64,000 nt of DNA from Rhyacophila brunnea (lineage: Eukaryota > Arthropoda > Insecta > Trichoptera > Rhyacophilidae): assembly GCA_022495005.1 (NCBI GenBank), contig JAGYXB010000204.1, positions 434,001-498,000 of the forward strand, written 5' to 3'. The notes beneath the pieces were generated by a model. The model was not told where the DNA came from. It saw only the letters and a list, made by a program, of their open reading frames with translations, and ran no database searches. Made by a program: the position numbers and the translations under genes. This document shows positions 11,930-23,060 of the stretch, piece after piece. Positions within the stretch are counted from its first letter, which is position 1; each line of letters begins with the position of its first letter.

Positions 11930-14390
11930 TGAAAAACTGTCGATAACTGTCAAATAATCTGATCGTAAGTCCGTAATTCATCTCATTATCATGACTAAAG
12001 GCACGTGGTATGTATATCTAAACAAGTGCGGGACAAAAAAAACAAAGTTGAAAATCGATCACGATATAACAATTCGCATTCGCCGGGGTCGCGATGGATA
12101 AGACTAATAATAAAAAAAAAACTAAATTAATTGTGCAAAAGTATGTAGTTATCAGTGACACGCTGAGCTGAAAGACATGTTTCATAGGCATGTTAACATA
12201 TTTTTTAATGTTGGGAGATTTTGACGAATCGTTTACACATCGAGTTTTTTTGTTGACCCGCACGTTAGCAAACGATTGGCGCGTGAGGCGGTTAGGTTAG
12301 GTCCTGTTTTTATTGTGTTGATATTTTGGTGTAATGTTATTTTATTAGGATGGACTTTGCGTGGTTACTAGAGCACGGATTATATCCTGACTTACAACAC
12401 GGGCCAATTTCATTATAAAAGTATAATACATAAATATTATTAGGTATCTGATTATTTGACTATTCGTACGACTGTTAGTAAATACGATTTGTTTAAGATT
12501 AAAGGGTTCATAACATACCTCTTTATGCGTGAGTAAAGATTCATAAACGTGCATGGAAAAAAACTTGGTCAGTATAATTAATTTGGATACCCATGCACTT
12601 TATTCCTCAGCTCGCCAATTAATTAATTGCTATCGAAACTATGATACGAGTACCTACATAGATTAGTTTATCATAGAAACGTTTTAAACATTGAGCGTAG
12701 CAAAAACAGGGCTCGAAATTGACCGGAACGCACCGGAGCGCCATTCCGCGTCGTGGAATCAGTAAAATTATCGCTCCGTCTCGTGAAACAAATTATTTGA
12801 CTGTCTGAGCTAGATAAAGCCATAATGAAAAAAATCCAACACATTTATTTTTATAAAATACAGATTAAATTTGATAACTATGTTCATTCAGAAAGTCGAA
12901 CGCTCCGGTTCGTAAACTTTTACATTTCGAGCGCTGAGTAAAAAGCCTCACACAAAGTTCCACACACACGTTTACTGCCTTCTCTATCAGTGCATTACGA
13001 GTTAAAGCAACTAGTTTCTCACTGTGGAAAATATAACCTAAGTATGTAGCTTTTTCGCGGTTGATATGATTAATAGTAATATAAAATTGACGAGCAGAAC
13101 TTGAACAAAGTTTTTGATTTTGTGAAACGATACACAGTGATCCCAGTCGGAAAATAAATTTAAAAATAATCGAAGTGCTCAATGCAAGCAGATACCACAT
13201 GCGGCACAGCCTTGGGCATGAACCCAAGTTGCTTTTCCAATAATTATCATCATAGGAAAACCTTTATACTATTTACATGCACGGCCACTATGATCTTCAC
13301 GACTAATATTCATAATGGGATATTTAAAATGTTAATTAATTTTACATTATTTCATAAATAATATAATAAAATTGTGATTTTAACCGGGTAGGCATCAAGT
13401 AGAACTATTTAATTGCTACTGGCATTGTATAATGTTATGTAGTTTCATTAAAATCAACTTGTTTTTCTATGGTGATATAGTTTTAGTCGGAACCAATTTT
13501 ATTACCATTGTAAATATAAAATTGATAAGTAGTTACGTAAATTAGCTATAATCAATTCCGCATTAAATTATTATTTTGACAATGGTTTAATCTATTAAAA
13601 AATCCTTACATTGTACCCGGGTACTTATTATTTGTTCATATACATAATAATATATGATGAAATACATTTTAACTTTATCAAATGTGTTTATAATAACATT
13701 AAAAAATAATAAGCAAATAATAATTAATGAAGCGGCAGCATGCAATTCATTTTGTAGCGTTATTATTCGTAATCGTCTTGTTCCATTTTTATGTAGAGTG
13801 AATTGCAAAACATTCATTACAAAATTTATTATTAATTTATAATGACGCAATTCCCAATTATCACCAAATTGGTAGAATCGAGCCGATCGCTAGCGGACCC
13901 ACGAATTATTTATTCCACCGTCCCGCCATGGTATCTATGCACAGAATAATGGTATTAATTCGATCGAAATGGTACAAATTGTATTATTAATACGACGTCA
14001 CTTTCCTACTAAACGCCACATTCAATAAATAAATATCCATGATTTATTGTCACCAATTTATGATTCGAACAATACGCGACATATAAATAGTTTTGCGTGA
14101 ACAAAGCGTTATGCAACTAACAACAATATTCATTGCATTTCAGCCATACGATAATAATGCACAGTTACAGGGTACACGTAAATTTATTGCATTGAAAATA
14201 ATAATTATATTGTTACCAGTAAGTACGCTTTTGCGTTAAATTGATTGTGTGGAATATATACTAATTATTATACTTGTATACCTAGAACTCAATCTATCCT
14301 TAAAACGTAAAACGGCACGTCAGCAAAATAGTGAACGTAGATAGAATTAAGATTCAAATTCAATTAAATTCTAAGTCTTGTACTCGTTAA
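11930..14390. other. AT-rich non-coding tract
   Basis: No confirmed gene. The largest open frame (minus, 13227 down to 12865; first ATG gives about 112 codons) has a hydrophobic start but no recognised motif, and its length is near what chance gives here. CAGGGCTCGAAATTGACCGG near 12709 resembles a hAT terminus and is followed by a GC-richer stretch, but no partner end was seen. Confidence 0.45.
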
Positions 14391-14404
14391 TTGAAATCTT
14401 TTCT

Positions 14405-14550
14405 GCGACACGGGTTTCGCCTTTCGGCATCTTCAGGCGCTAAGCACACTTGCCAATAGTAAACGTACAACTGACAAAGTATGAAAAACAACAAATTTCT
14501 TAAATTAAAATCCAAGTCCATCAACTTACCCTCAGTCGTACCTATCATAT
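14405..14550 (-). repeat. Dispersed repeat with hammerhead-ribozyme-like core, copy 2
   Basis: The minus strand reads (14440 to 14405) GCGC, CTGAAGA, T, hairpin GCC-GAAA-GGC, then GAAACCCGTGTCGC. This copy retains the GAAAC that copy 1 at 6844-7012 has lost. In hammerhead terms CUGAAGA and GAA form the core, ACCCGTGT a short self-complementary stem III, C the cleavable base, and GC pairs with the GC before CTGA as a minimal stem I. The extra U before stem II departs from the consensus. Homology to copy 1 continues to about 14550. Penelope-like elements are the likeliest source. Confidence 0.5.
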
Positions 14551-14631
14551 TTTTGAACCACATACTGTAGATATCAATATATCTACTATGTATAGTATAT
14601 ATTGGTTATATTTAAACCTACAATCCAATAA

Positions 14632-14649
14632 CAGTGGTGTAAAGATATT
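14632..14649 (+). repeat. Shared 18-bp hAT-like terminus, copy 2
   Basis: Identical to 7959-7976. After this block the two loci diverge, so only the terminus is shared. The sister end was not found. Confidence 0.4.
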
Positions 14650-14929
14650 GATGTGAATTTGTGATAATATACGCCGCAGCTCATTTTTCAATCACACTAA
14701 ACCTATTTGCTAATGAACGAAATGTGTATGGGCAGAGAGACTAATATATTTATAAGCAGGCTTGTTAACGAGGGCCATTTTATTCTTCAGATGCTGCGTC
14801 CACTAATGTCCATGGTACATTTTATATTCCCCTATTATCATATTACCTACAACCACGCCATACCACACCATTGAGTAAAAAATTTAGGTTTTACCTATGT
14901 AAAATGTGCATTCTTATAATAAATTAAAT

Positions 14930-15030
14930 TTGACTTTTTCATCTCAGCCACTCTCGATCCACTACTATTGTCTGCAGCCCATCTCCACTTCAAGGTCTTT
15001 ACAGTTTGTATTTTATTCAACTCTTTTAGT
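14930..15030 (-). pseudogene. Small LINE C-terminal fragment (minus strand)
   Basis: The minus strand encodes ELNKIQTVKTLKWRWAADNS and then SGSRVAEMKKS. The KLKWRWAGH block is a hallmark of the C-terminal part of many insect non-LTR retrotransposon polymerases. Here GH has become AD. Only about 30 residues are recognisable, with decay on both sides. No ends or target duplication could be placed. Confidence 0.6.
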
Positions 15031-15403
15031 TGCGCTATCATTTACAATGCTCATATTTATTCGGGTTTTAAATTAAATACCTACTCATCTTTAAACGATT
15101 GCACATGTCATGTGCATCGCATCAGTCGTAAATACCACTGTATCTATATGCTTTATCCAGTAACGTACCATGGAGGCAGGAGGCAGGTTGTGCGCCGCAT
15201 AGGGGCGGTAATTATTTGAAGGGTGGAAAATTCAAGGAGCAATAAAATGCCGTAAAAAATAATAAATTCAGTTTTTAAATAATCTACCGCTAACTAAATA
15301 TTGAGAGACATTTTAAAATCTTTTGATAACGCATATTATATTATGTTATTTCGAAATACTAAGTCAATAATTCATTCATTCATTCCTTCCCTCTTCAACT
15401 CAC
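15031..15403. other. Non-coding tract
   Basis: A GC-richer stretch (GGAGGCAGGAGGCAGG and GCGCCGCATAGGGGCGG, about 15172-15208) sits in AT-rich sequence. It resembles the sub-terminal part of hAT elements but is not bounded. ATTC repeats lie at about 15371-15384. Confidence 0.35.
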
Positions 15404-15407
15404 ACAT

Positions 15408-15757
15408 GAAGCGCCTAGTTTCAAAAGCCCCAACGGTTTTTGAAAAATTTTGATTTAGATATGTATTTAGATGGATATTTTTGTTACCTATATTATGGCC
15501 AACGATTGAACTTTATAAAACGCCAAAAACCGTTAATAGATACGTATGATCAAAAATTAGGGTACATTTCAAAACCCGCCAAAATGGGTGGGTGTGCTTT
15601 TCAAATACCCCTAAAATGGAAAGCCAAAATACTCTTTAGAATGTAACGAATTAAAAAATAAATACATAAAGTTCACAGATTTAATAGATATGATTTTTTC
15701 TCATTTTTCTCAAAACTACCTAAAATCGTTTTAGGGGCTTTTGAAACTAGGCGCTTC
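15408..15757. mobile_element. MITE with perfect 24-bp terminal inverted repeats
   Basis: GAAGCGCCTAGTTTCAAAAG plus CCCC at the left end is exactly complementary to the right end at 15734-15757. A looser complementarity (AACGGTTTTT against AAATCGTTTT) follows inward. The 350-bp element is flanked by ACAT on both sides (15404-15407 and 15758-15761), a possible 4-bp target duplication. The interior encodes no transposase, so it is non-autonomous. The superfamily is not assigned. Perfect arms suggest a fairly recent insertion. Confidence 0.88.
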
Positions 15758-15761
15758 ACAT

Positions 15762-16749
15762 ACTAGTTAATATTATTGAGTACCTACCTGATTGCTATAG
15801 GATAGTCATGGATTTTTTATTACTATCGTGAATTCTTTTGATTAATTAATAAGTTATTTATAATAAATATTATATTAGTCTTACACGATATAAAATAATT
15901 ATTAAACTGAAATACAAATTATAATATATCGTTGATAATTAATTAATTATGTTCTAGCAAACGAATTATAATATGCCATTTGGATAGCAATTCTGCTGTG
16001 GAACAAACCAACATGATTTATTTAATAATATGGAGTCTTGGTTCACAACACACTGTAGAAGTTAATACCAACGAGGTATGCATGTGGAACAGGTATATTA
16101 TGTTATGTTCAGAGATGATTGCAAGCTATTCTCTGAATCTGTTATAATACAAATCTATTTTGTTTGTATGAACTACATAGTATAAGATAAATAATTTAAC
16201 ATTTATTAGCTATTTAACTACAGTCATTCGGTCCAGCGGCATTAGAAATTTAATATTTTTAACAATATATTAATGGATGTTGACAGTCTTTATTAATTAT
16301 ACAATATCGGTCAGGTTTATAGTACCTAACTTAAGGCAAATATGGATCTTTCTTTGGATATTTGCGACTAATTATTCGTATCTATTTTATTCTATTTAGA
16401 AAACTGTAAATACTTACATTAAACACAAAATAAATCCTTGCTTTTATTATAATATTGAAAGTATTAAGGAAATATAGCTGACAGCATCAAAAAACTCGTA
16501 CCAACTTATCAAATACGTATTATTTATTGCATTATTTCTTCATATCAACCGACTACAATTTAAACTAAATACTTTAGTATCTTCACATAACGCCGAAAAT
16601 CATTTTTTAACCTTCTACTACATTATTTTCTTTAAATTTTGGCATATGCATTCACAAAGATGTAGGCATAATTCATTCGTGCCGCAGGTAAAAATGTTGT
16701 CAACTTCACGCATTCTTCATAGTATAATAATTATCATTAGCTGCCACGA
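15762..16749. other. AT-rich non-coding tract
   Basis: No gene or bounded repeat seen. Confidence 0.5.
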
Positions 16750-17027
16750 AGCGACATAATATCGTCACTGTTCTGGCAGAAGACACTAATTCGAAAAAAT
16801 GACATATTGAGTTAGTTATACCAAAATGTTCCTTATTTCAAACCTTACCGTCTGGAAACGTTCTTAATAAATAAACAGTCTTTATTTGAAAGTCATCCTT
16901 TTTACGATTACTTAATAAACTCACATGATAGACCATTTCAAACATTTTAACAACTTCAAAGTAAAATTACTCAAAACTAGTATTCTCCAGTTAGTGTGTT
17001 CTGCCAGAACAGAGACGATATGATCTG
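16750..17027. mobile_element. MITE with about 36-bp imperfect inverted repeats
   Basis: The left end contains ATATCGTC, ACTGTTCTGGCAGAA and ACACTAAT. The right end carries the complement (CCAGTTAGTGTG, TTCTGCCAGAACAG, GACGATAT, about 16987-17022) with few mismatches. The interior of about 200 bp is AT-rich and non-coding. The exact ends and target duplication are unclear. Non-autonomous DNA transposon, superfamily unknown. Confidence 0.75.
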
Positions 17028-18079
17028 TAACGGGACGTTACTGAAGCTCTTATATCTCAGCTCAGATATCGAGTTCATGCGAAATTCTCCATATTATATT
17101 TTGACAGTATTTTTGAAACCAGTAGCAAAGTAGAGATAAGTGTTATTCAAAAACAAATTTTGTAATTCGAGAAGAAGATTTGCAAGTACAAGAATTGGAT
17201 CCATCATTGTGGTCATATTGTACAGCGTGATGTATTTGAGAATGTCTGGAATTATGGAGCCAACCTGTGACGTTTCAGGGTGTCGCGGCGCACATTTTGA
17301 ATACCACGTATATAGGTAATAATATTGCTGTTTTTTATTGTTAGTCATTGCCAGTACTACTAATTAATACAGTTTAATAGAATAGTTTATTAAGAAAATA
17401 ACAATATGGCAATGTTGTATAATATATGAATTCCATCTAATTTGTACAACTCCATTGTTACACGGTGATGGTTATTTATATACAATTATGGAATAATAAT
17501 ACTATGGAGTCATAACTTAGTTAATTAAATTAATGAAATTGAGCAGCATTCAGTATGTCAGCTGCGGGTTGACAATAATATGTCATTCATTGTTCATAAT
17601 TACTTATCCAATTGAGCATTTCCCGTCATTCGGAGCATTTTATACAAATAATAATATGATACAACAGTGCTTATAGGCTATGATATTGCGTTTTCTATTG
17701 TTTTTTTGACAATATAATAATGTGAAGTTTTCACTTATTATACCAACTGAATCATTATTTTTTTTAACGAAACCGGCTTTAATCATAATACTAAATAGCG
17801 TGTGCATACATTATAATTATAATAATCTTTATGTTTAATAACTTATTATTTCAAAGATATAATGAAAAAAATAGGTACGTCATTAATACCGTACTTATAT
17901 GTTTTGCTAAAAGCTCAATGTGTGCTTTTGGTTCGGAGCAATGGGTTGGGTGAATGGCTAATACCAATTTAGTAATCTTACAGTAATTAATTACTTAAAA
18001 CACTGACTATAATAATTATTAGTAGTGTTTAGTGTGATATCGAGATAGGTACGTTGTAAAATTACCTAATTAGGCGAAC
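17028..18079. other. AT-rich non-coding tract
   Basis: No gene is recognised. Short frames, homopolymer runs and AATAAT-type simple sequence only. Confidence 0.5.
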
Positions 18080-18093
18080 ATATTCAACTTTTT
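18080..18093 (+). repeat. Target-site duplication, left, of the 18-kb LINE fragment
   Basis: ATATTCAACTTTTT here is repeated exactly at 18474-18487, flanking the LINE tail. Confidence 0.92.
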
Positions 18094-18473
18094 CAAGATG
18101 TCACGGAGACTTGAAGCTTTCGAGATGTGGCTGTATAGACGCATCCTCAAAATTCCTTGGACTGACCGGGTGACAAATGTTGAAGTTCTCAATCGAATGG
18201 GGAAGGACCGAGAAGTTCTACGTAGTATCAAAACCAGGAAACTACAATACCTCGGCCACATTATGAGAGGACAAAAATACAGCATTCCCCAACTTGTCAT
18301 TCAAGGAAAGATCGATGGGAAGCGTAGGAGAGGACGGCGCCGCATTTCGTGGCTTAAGAACCTCCGTGATTGGTACGAGTGCAGCTCCACCGAACTGTTC
18401 CGGGTAGCAGACGACAAAGATAAGATCGCCTTGATGGTGGCCGACCTCCGCAAGGGATGGCACAATAAGAAGA
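18094..18473 (+). pseudogene. 5'-truncated LINE, C-terminal ORF remnant, with 14-bp target duplication
   Basis: The frame starting at 18098 encodes RRLEAFEMWLYRRILKIPW, then LRSIKTRKLQYLGHIMRGQK, GKIDGKRRRGRRRISWLKN and LRDWYECSSTELFRVADDK. These are the conserved blocks at the C-terminus of non-LTR retrotransposon polymerases (RLEAFE.W.YRR.L.I.W, LGH..R, GRRR.SWL). The frame is uninterrupted over about 125 codons, so this copy is young. The 3' end is GGCACAATAAGAAG. ATATTCAACTTTTT is duplicated exactly at both borders (18080-18093 and 18474-18487), proving a single truncated insertion; codons after the border are host sequence. The catalytic reverse-transcriptase core is missing. A decayed relative is at 56815-56936. 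Confidence 0.93.
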
Positions 18474-18487
18474 ATATTCAACTTTTT

Positions 18488-19204
18488 ATTTTTAGATATA
18501 TTATTATTATCTCCGTTTCCTTTACACATATGTGTAATTTACAGATATGATTAAAATTGAAATATAGTACTTAAATTCAATTATTAATATTTTCTGACCA
18601 TGTCTTTCAATGAACAGCGTACATTGTAAAATAACATTGCTTAACAGAGAGAATATACTTATACCCCTTTCCCCTTCTCGGTCGACGTGCTTTCCTTCAG
18701 TTTAGTTCAGTTCCTTTGTTTCAATATAATAATAATAACAGTTGATAATAATGAAGCTTTAATTTTGAACTCGTAGTAAACGGTACGTGTTCTGGCGGTA
18801 CAAAGTCTGTATCATTAGTTAGGTTTGTTTGTTAATGTTTAGCGTTGGACTCACCGGATTTCGTGTACTCACTCGAATGTGCGGTGATAAGAAAATATTG
18901 CATAGTATTATTATTGACTCATTATTGAACAGTAAAAAATGGTCGAGTGCCGCTTCAAGCGATTTCCATACAAGCACTGAGAATTATTGATGTGTATTTA
19001 AATAATAATGGATGTATTTCTTTTGATAATAAGATGTACTTACCTACTCCTCTACATTTTGGGCACGGACAGCTGTTGTCGGCCGCGTCTTGGCAGAGGC
19101 GTATGCAACGGGGGTCAAAGGCAAAGGTTAAAAAATAAATGTTTTTTTACAATCAGAAGAGGCACAACTGATTTTATATAATTTGATTTGCAATAATTAA
19201 AACA
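18488..19204. other. AT-rich non-coding tract
   Basis: No gene is recognised. A short GC-richer stretch (about 19055-19125) lies within a 63-codon frame without known motifs. Confidence 0.45.
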
Positions 19205-20792
19205 TCATTATTACCGGTGGCAGATTCAGAAACTTGGAGGCCCAGGCACTGACTGATTTTGAGGTATACAACTTCCAAGTCATACATACAGTACATCTGT
19301 AACTAAAAATAATTATTATTGAAGATGACACTGATAACACATAAATTCGTGTGTTTTTTTGTGACAAGTATCCTTTTGAGTGGCTATGTTATAGATCCAT
19401 TTGATGTTGATCACAGGGATTTTGTTATGATTTGGATAATATTTTATACTCAATTTGTCTGTAATATTTACGTTCGATTCTAAGATTTATATATCGTTTA
19501 ATAATTGTATGACTGGTTTGAACTGTTTCGAGGCCCCTTTTTCTAGCCAAAAATTAAATCGCCGCTGAATTAGTACATAATGTAGCGGTAGAGTCGGTGG
19601 GTTTGAGTCGCTTACTGCTTTCTGGCGGGGTGGTTTGGAATGTTAAAATCTATGGTAGTTTTTTTTTTTTAATTATCATCAACTTTTGCATTTCAACTCT
19701 GTGTGTGACTTGGCCACCGCCAGGTAACAGTTCCACTCTCCTCTATCTGCCATAAACTATCTCCCTTGCATTAATTAGTATCAGGAATGCTGATTCTTCT
19801 TTTGTTTTTAAAAATATTGGCGATGAGTTTCTTTCATGATTGGGTATCTCAATACTTGAGACATGACCTACCCAACGCAATCGCACCACGTTCTTGTGTA
19901 AGATCATTGTATAACGCATACAGTTCCTTGTCACGTATCACTGTCGAAACAAGGAAGATTTCGGGTATTCAAAGCCCTGATGGAAGCGCTTTGGTTCAAG
20001 AAACTTAGAAACTGGTTTGTTTAAACTCAACATTCCTATGTTCTTCTGCCTAAATATTATACTCATGTCGTATGTATGTAATTATTGCATAATTTGTTTT
20101 TCCTTTTTTTAATTTATGCACGTCACTACGAATATATTTCAATCTTTTGTGGAGTCTAATAGCTATAGCCACTTTCTTCGTCATATAGTGTATCTGCTTA
20201 CCTACTGCAGTACAGCCTCATTAGTCCTTTGTTTGAATTCAAAATCAAAGAATCTGTTGCTAGTTACTTCATTGTAGAGGTATCAGCGACTACCACTAGA
20301 GATAATTTTATCTAAGAATTCCTGCCACAGACACTTCCCACATGGTTCCAAAAAATCTCATATCAAAGAGCACGATTCAGTCAACAGCGGCAAATTTTTT
20401 GACGCTGATGACGAAACAATTCAAACCAGACATAAAATTATCAAATTAATTATACCAAAATCTTAAAAAGATGCGTGTTTCTCACAAACTCTATTGTAAT
20501 ATAAAATATCACCATGGAGTACAACAAAATCTTTGCAACTAACATAAAAATGGTCTTTATAAAATAACCATACAAAAAGATACCTACGTACTTGTACATA
20601 AAAACATAACCACTTATTATATGTCATAGTCATTACTATCATCTTCAATAATAAATAAATAGTGGAAAAATTCTTTGTATTGTTGGTGGTTGGAATTAAT
20701 GGTTTTAATTTAAATTTTTTTATCATGGAGAGCCTCACTATCAGTTAGGGCCTCGGGCCTCCAAGTCCCTAAGCCGGTTACTGCTAGTCACA
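19205..20792. mobile_element. hAT-like region with related inverted termini, LINE nested inside
   Basis: Three related blocks occur. At 19213 the plus strand reads CCGGTGGCAGATTCAG then AACTTGGAGGCCC. At 20792 down to about 20730 the minus strand reads CAGTAACCGGCTTAG then GGACTTGGAGGCCCGAGG. At 19567 down to 19527 the minus strand reads CAGCGGCGATTTAA with GGGGCCTCG following. CAGTGGCGGATTTAG followed by a GGCCC block is a common hAT terminus in hemipteran genomes (from memory). Either a 360-bp MITE (19210-19567) or a 1.6-kb element (to 20792) is present. No clear 8-bp duplication was found, so limits are tentative. Confidence 0.5.
19695..20010 (-). pseudogene. LINE C-terminal fragment, frameshifted (minus strand)
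   Basis: The minus strand encodes VSTVIRDKELYALYNDL in one frame, then after a frameshift VVRLRWVGHVSSIEIPNHER and IFLKTKEESAFLILINAREI. ELYALYNDL and LRWVGHVSR are standard blocks of a non-LTR retrotransposon polymerase C-terminus. Several stops and at least one frame change show it is dead. It belongs to a different family from the 18-kb fragment (ELYALY type versus RRLEAFEMW type). It sits between related hAT-like termini and may have inserted into that element. Confidence 0.8.
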
Positions 20793-21945
20793 GTGGGTGC
20801 TTAAGTGCTCTCACTCTTTTGTAGTCATCAAGATGTCAAATAATATTAATTAGTATAAGTTACGGAACATGCTCCGGAAATTTAGCTTTTTATTAATCTG
20901 GTTATATTTTCTCGTACTGACATCGCACAAATTAATTCGACTATTTCATGATATTCTTCAGCACGTGTCATGGTATATTTAAAGTTTAAGTATCTACAGA
21001 TTTTTTTAACTCATGAAGGTGAAATTTTAATTTATAAGCAGAACCATTGATATACTACTGGATGAATCATATGCTTCTTAAAATGACGCCCGATTTTCAG
21101 CGACTCGGCCAATGTTAAAACTTACTGAGTAAGCCCGATCTAGCTTGCATCTTACTCTAACTAATAGTCAGCGCATGACGACTTGCTCTGTCTGCTTTGG
21201 GTTGCAGCTACCCTTAGGTTCACTATTCCAAGAACGCAAATTTAGTTTTACAGCCAGGGCAATACGGGTGAAATTCGGGAATCCATGTTAACGGTCTTAA
21301 CGCATTATACCTACAAGGAAATATTATTCGTAATATCTCGTAATATCTTTTGTGGTACATTTTTAAAATGACACTTGTATGGGAACTCCTCATCTAGTAG
21401 TATATCAATGAGCAGAACACACAAAACCAAAATTCAAACGAGATAATTGATCTACACATGAGGTTGGGGCTGAGCAGGGCGCGTATTTGCGAGATAAAAG
21501 AAACCTATAGGACCTTTATAGAACAATATGAATGGTAAATTATGTAAAAACTTACGTTCTAAGTTGAAGTTAATAATAGATTTAACTTTTTATAACCATT
21601 GTAATCAGAGAGTATATCAGAATTTTATTGTTTCATTTAAAATTCAATAAGAATGTTAAACATACCTAATGTAAATAGTTGTCGAGCCATCACCGGAATC
21701 ACTTCGTGAAAAGACGTTTAACTATTTCATCGTGGGAGGTCATTTTGTCGTTCGTAACTCTACTGCAGCACACCGTACTGATAATTCGTCTCCGGATCTT
21801 ATGAACGATTAAATTACGTGGACGACTTCTTTGTGACAACGCGAATAGTTAGTTGTAAAATTATCAGTCGCAAAAAATAATTAAGTAGAAGTATTGAAGA
21901 TACATAATTTAGAACGCCTCAGAAGCATTCGTATTAAAAAAATGT
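20793..21945. other. AT-rich non-coding tract
   Basis: No gene or bounded repeat seen. Confidence 0.5.
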
Positions 21946-21949
21946 ATGG

Positions 21950-22015
21950 AGCGGGACTTGAACCTGTAACCATTGGATTTCGGACAATATGCTTTAGCAT
22001 TTAGCAAACCTGTAC
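21950..22015 (-). repeat. tRNA-like SINE head or tRNA pseudogene (minus strand)
   Basis: The minus strand carries an A-box-like TTGCTAAATGCTAAAGC and a B-box GGTTCAAGTCC whose starts are about 43 nt apart, the tRNA spacing. The B-box arm is followed by CGCTCC and a T-run on the transcript side. The acceptor and D arms do not pair well enough for a functional tRNA. It is best read as the head of a decayed tRNA-derived SINE. Confidence 0.55.
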
Positions 22016-22019
22016 AATA

Positions 22020-22765
22020 CTAATCATATTGAAGTTTACCAGTTTTGCGTTCGTCAGTAGATGTTTCAGAGATGATCTAAATTATATAGCAAATCGTTTC
22101 ATCAAATCTGTATCTCGGCTAAGCTTTGCTATTTCGTGATCCCGAATCCCGAGTAGCATTTTATTATCGTTACAAATGAAAAATTATTAATTAAATTTTC
22201 ACAGTGTAACCTCATTAGACTGGTGGAAAACCCACATTATTCACTCCAAAGTGTATATAATTAAACGTTATAATTTTGGTGAGACAAAATGGTTAATTAT
22301 TGAATTGGCAATATCATATTGATTATCAATGGCATTCAATGTTGCATGTAAATAATAATAATATGTACATATTTTCGAATAAGCTTGTGAATTTTTCCGC
22401 GCGTGAAATTTACCGGGTGTCAGATAAAGACTGACACAGTACGGCCCATTACAATATACCTTACGTGAATTTCGAAAAAAAAATCGACAGTTGAAAAATA
22501 GTAATTTTAATGAAATATACTATGCTTGTCAATCTTTCAAAATATGATTGTAGTATTACACAAATAATCTCATGTTATGTTTTTTTTATTCCGTGGATAA
22601 GCATTATTTGTATTGTATGGAAAATAATTCTTAGCCCTTCGTTTAAAGTGTTTATAATAAAACGTCTGACAAAAGGCCTGTCTGATTAATTCAAATTTAA
22701 TACGGTTATTTTTTTTTACCTATTTACAATAAATTATAATAAGTACTTACCAGTATTATTTATTA
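22020..22765. other. AT-rich non-coding tract
   Basis: No gene seen. A small perfect hairpin (arms GTGTCAG and CTGACAC) lies at about 22418-22438. Confidence 0.45.
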
Positions 22766-22769
22766 AAAC

Positions 22770-23060
22770 ATGTATGGACGTAGTCTCTCCTCGCCTTACA
22801 TAATTACGGCGCACACTAACCGGGTCGTAATAGGGCTATTTTATATTTCTGTGTGCTTGCGCGCCCCAGTTTGCGACCCGACGTGTGCGCCGGGCACAGG
22901 AAGCTGCACTTTACCGAGCCGCGCATCTGCCGCCTCGGGCCGGGGATTGTGACTTGGACCGAATGGGTCGCGACTACAATAATTGCGGAAGATAACGTTG
23001 CCCACAAAAACAACAGAGCACGCGTTGCACAGTCCAATTCGGTTAGGGTTGTTTTTATTT
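22770..23060. promoter_or_regulatory. CpG-rich block, candidate exon or promoter
   Basis: This is the strongest GC and CpG peak in the window, centred on 22860-22940 (for example GACCCGACGTGTGCGCCGGG). On the minus strand, an acceptor-like pyrimidine tract ending CAATTATTGTAG (to about 22973) precedes an open stretch coding VATHSVQVTIPGPRRQMRGS and a strong donor, G|GTAAAGTG (about 22911). This would be a 60-nt exon. The pattern V.VTIP....RG loosely recalls the first strand of an Ig domain, as in insect Beat-type proteins; this is weak. On the plus strand a good acceptor CTTGCGCGCCCCAG sits near 22868. No in-frame ATG starts the minus-strand frame. Confidence 0.3.

Noticed and set aside
12865..13227. 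120-codon minus-strand open frame
   Set aside because: It starts at TTG, has no recognised motif, and one or two frames of this length are expected by chance in 64 kb of this composition.
19563..19600. tRNA-like head (TAGCGGTAGAGTCGGTGGG)
   Set aside because: The A-box-like word and GGTTTGAGTCGC are only about 20 nt apart, too close for a tRNA-type promoter.
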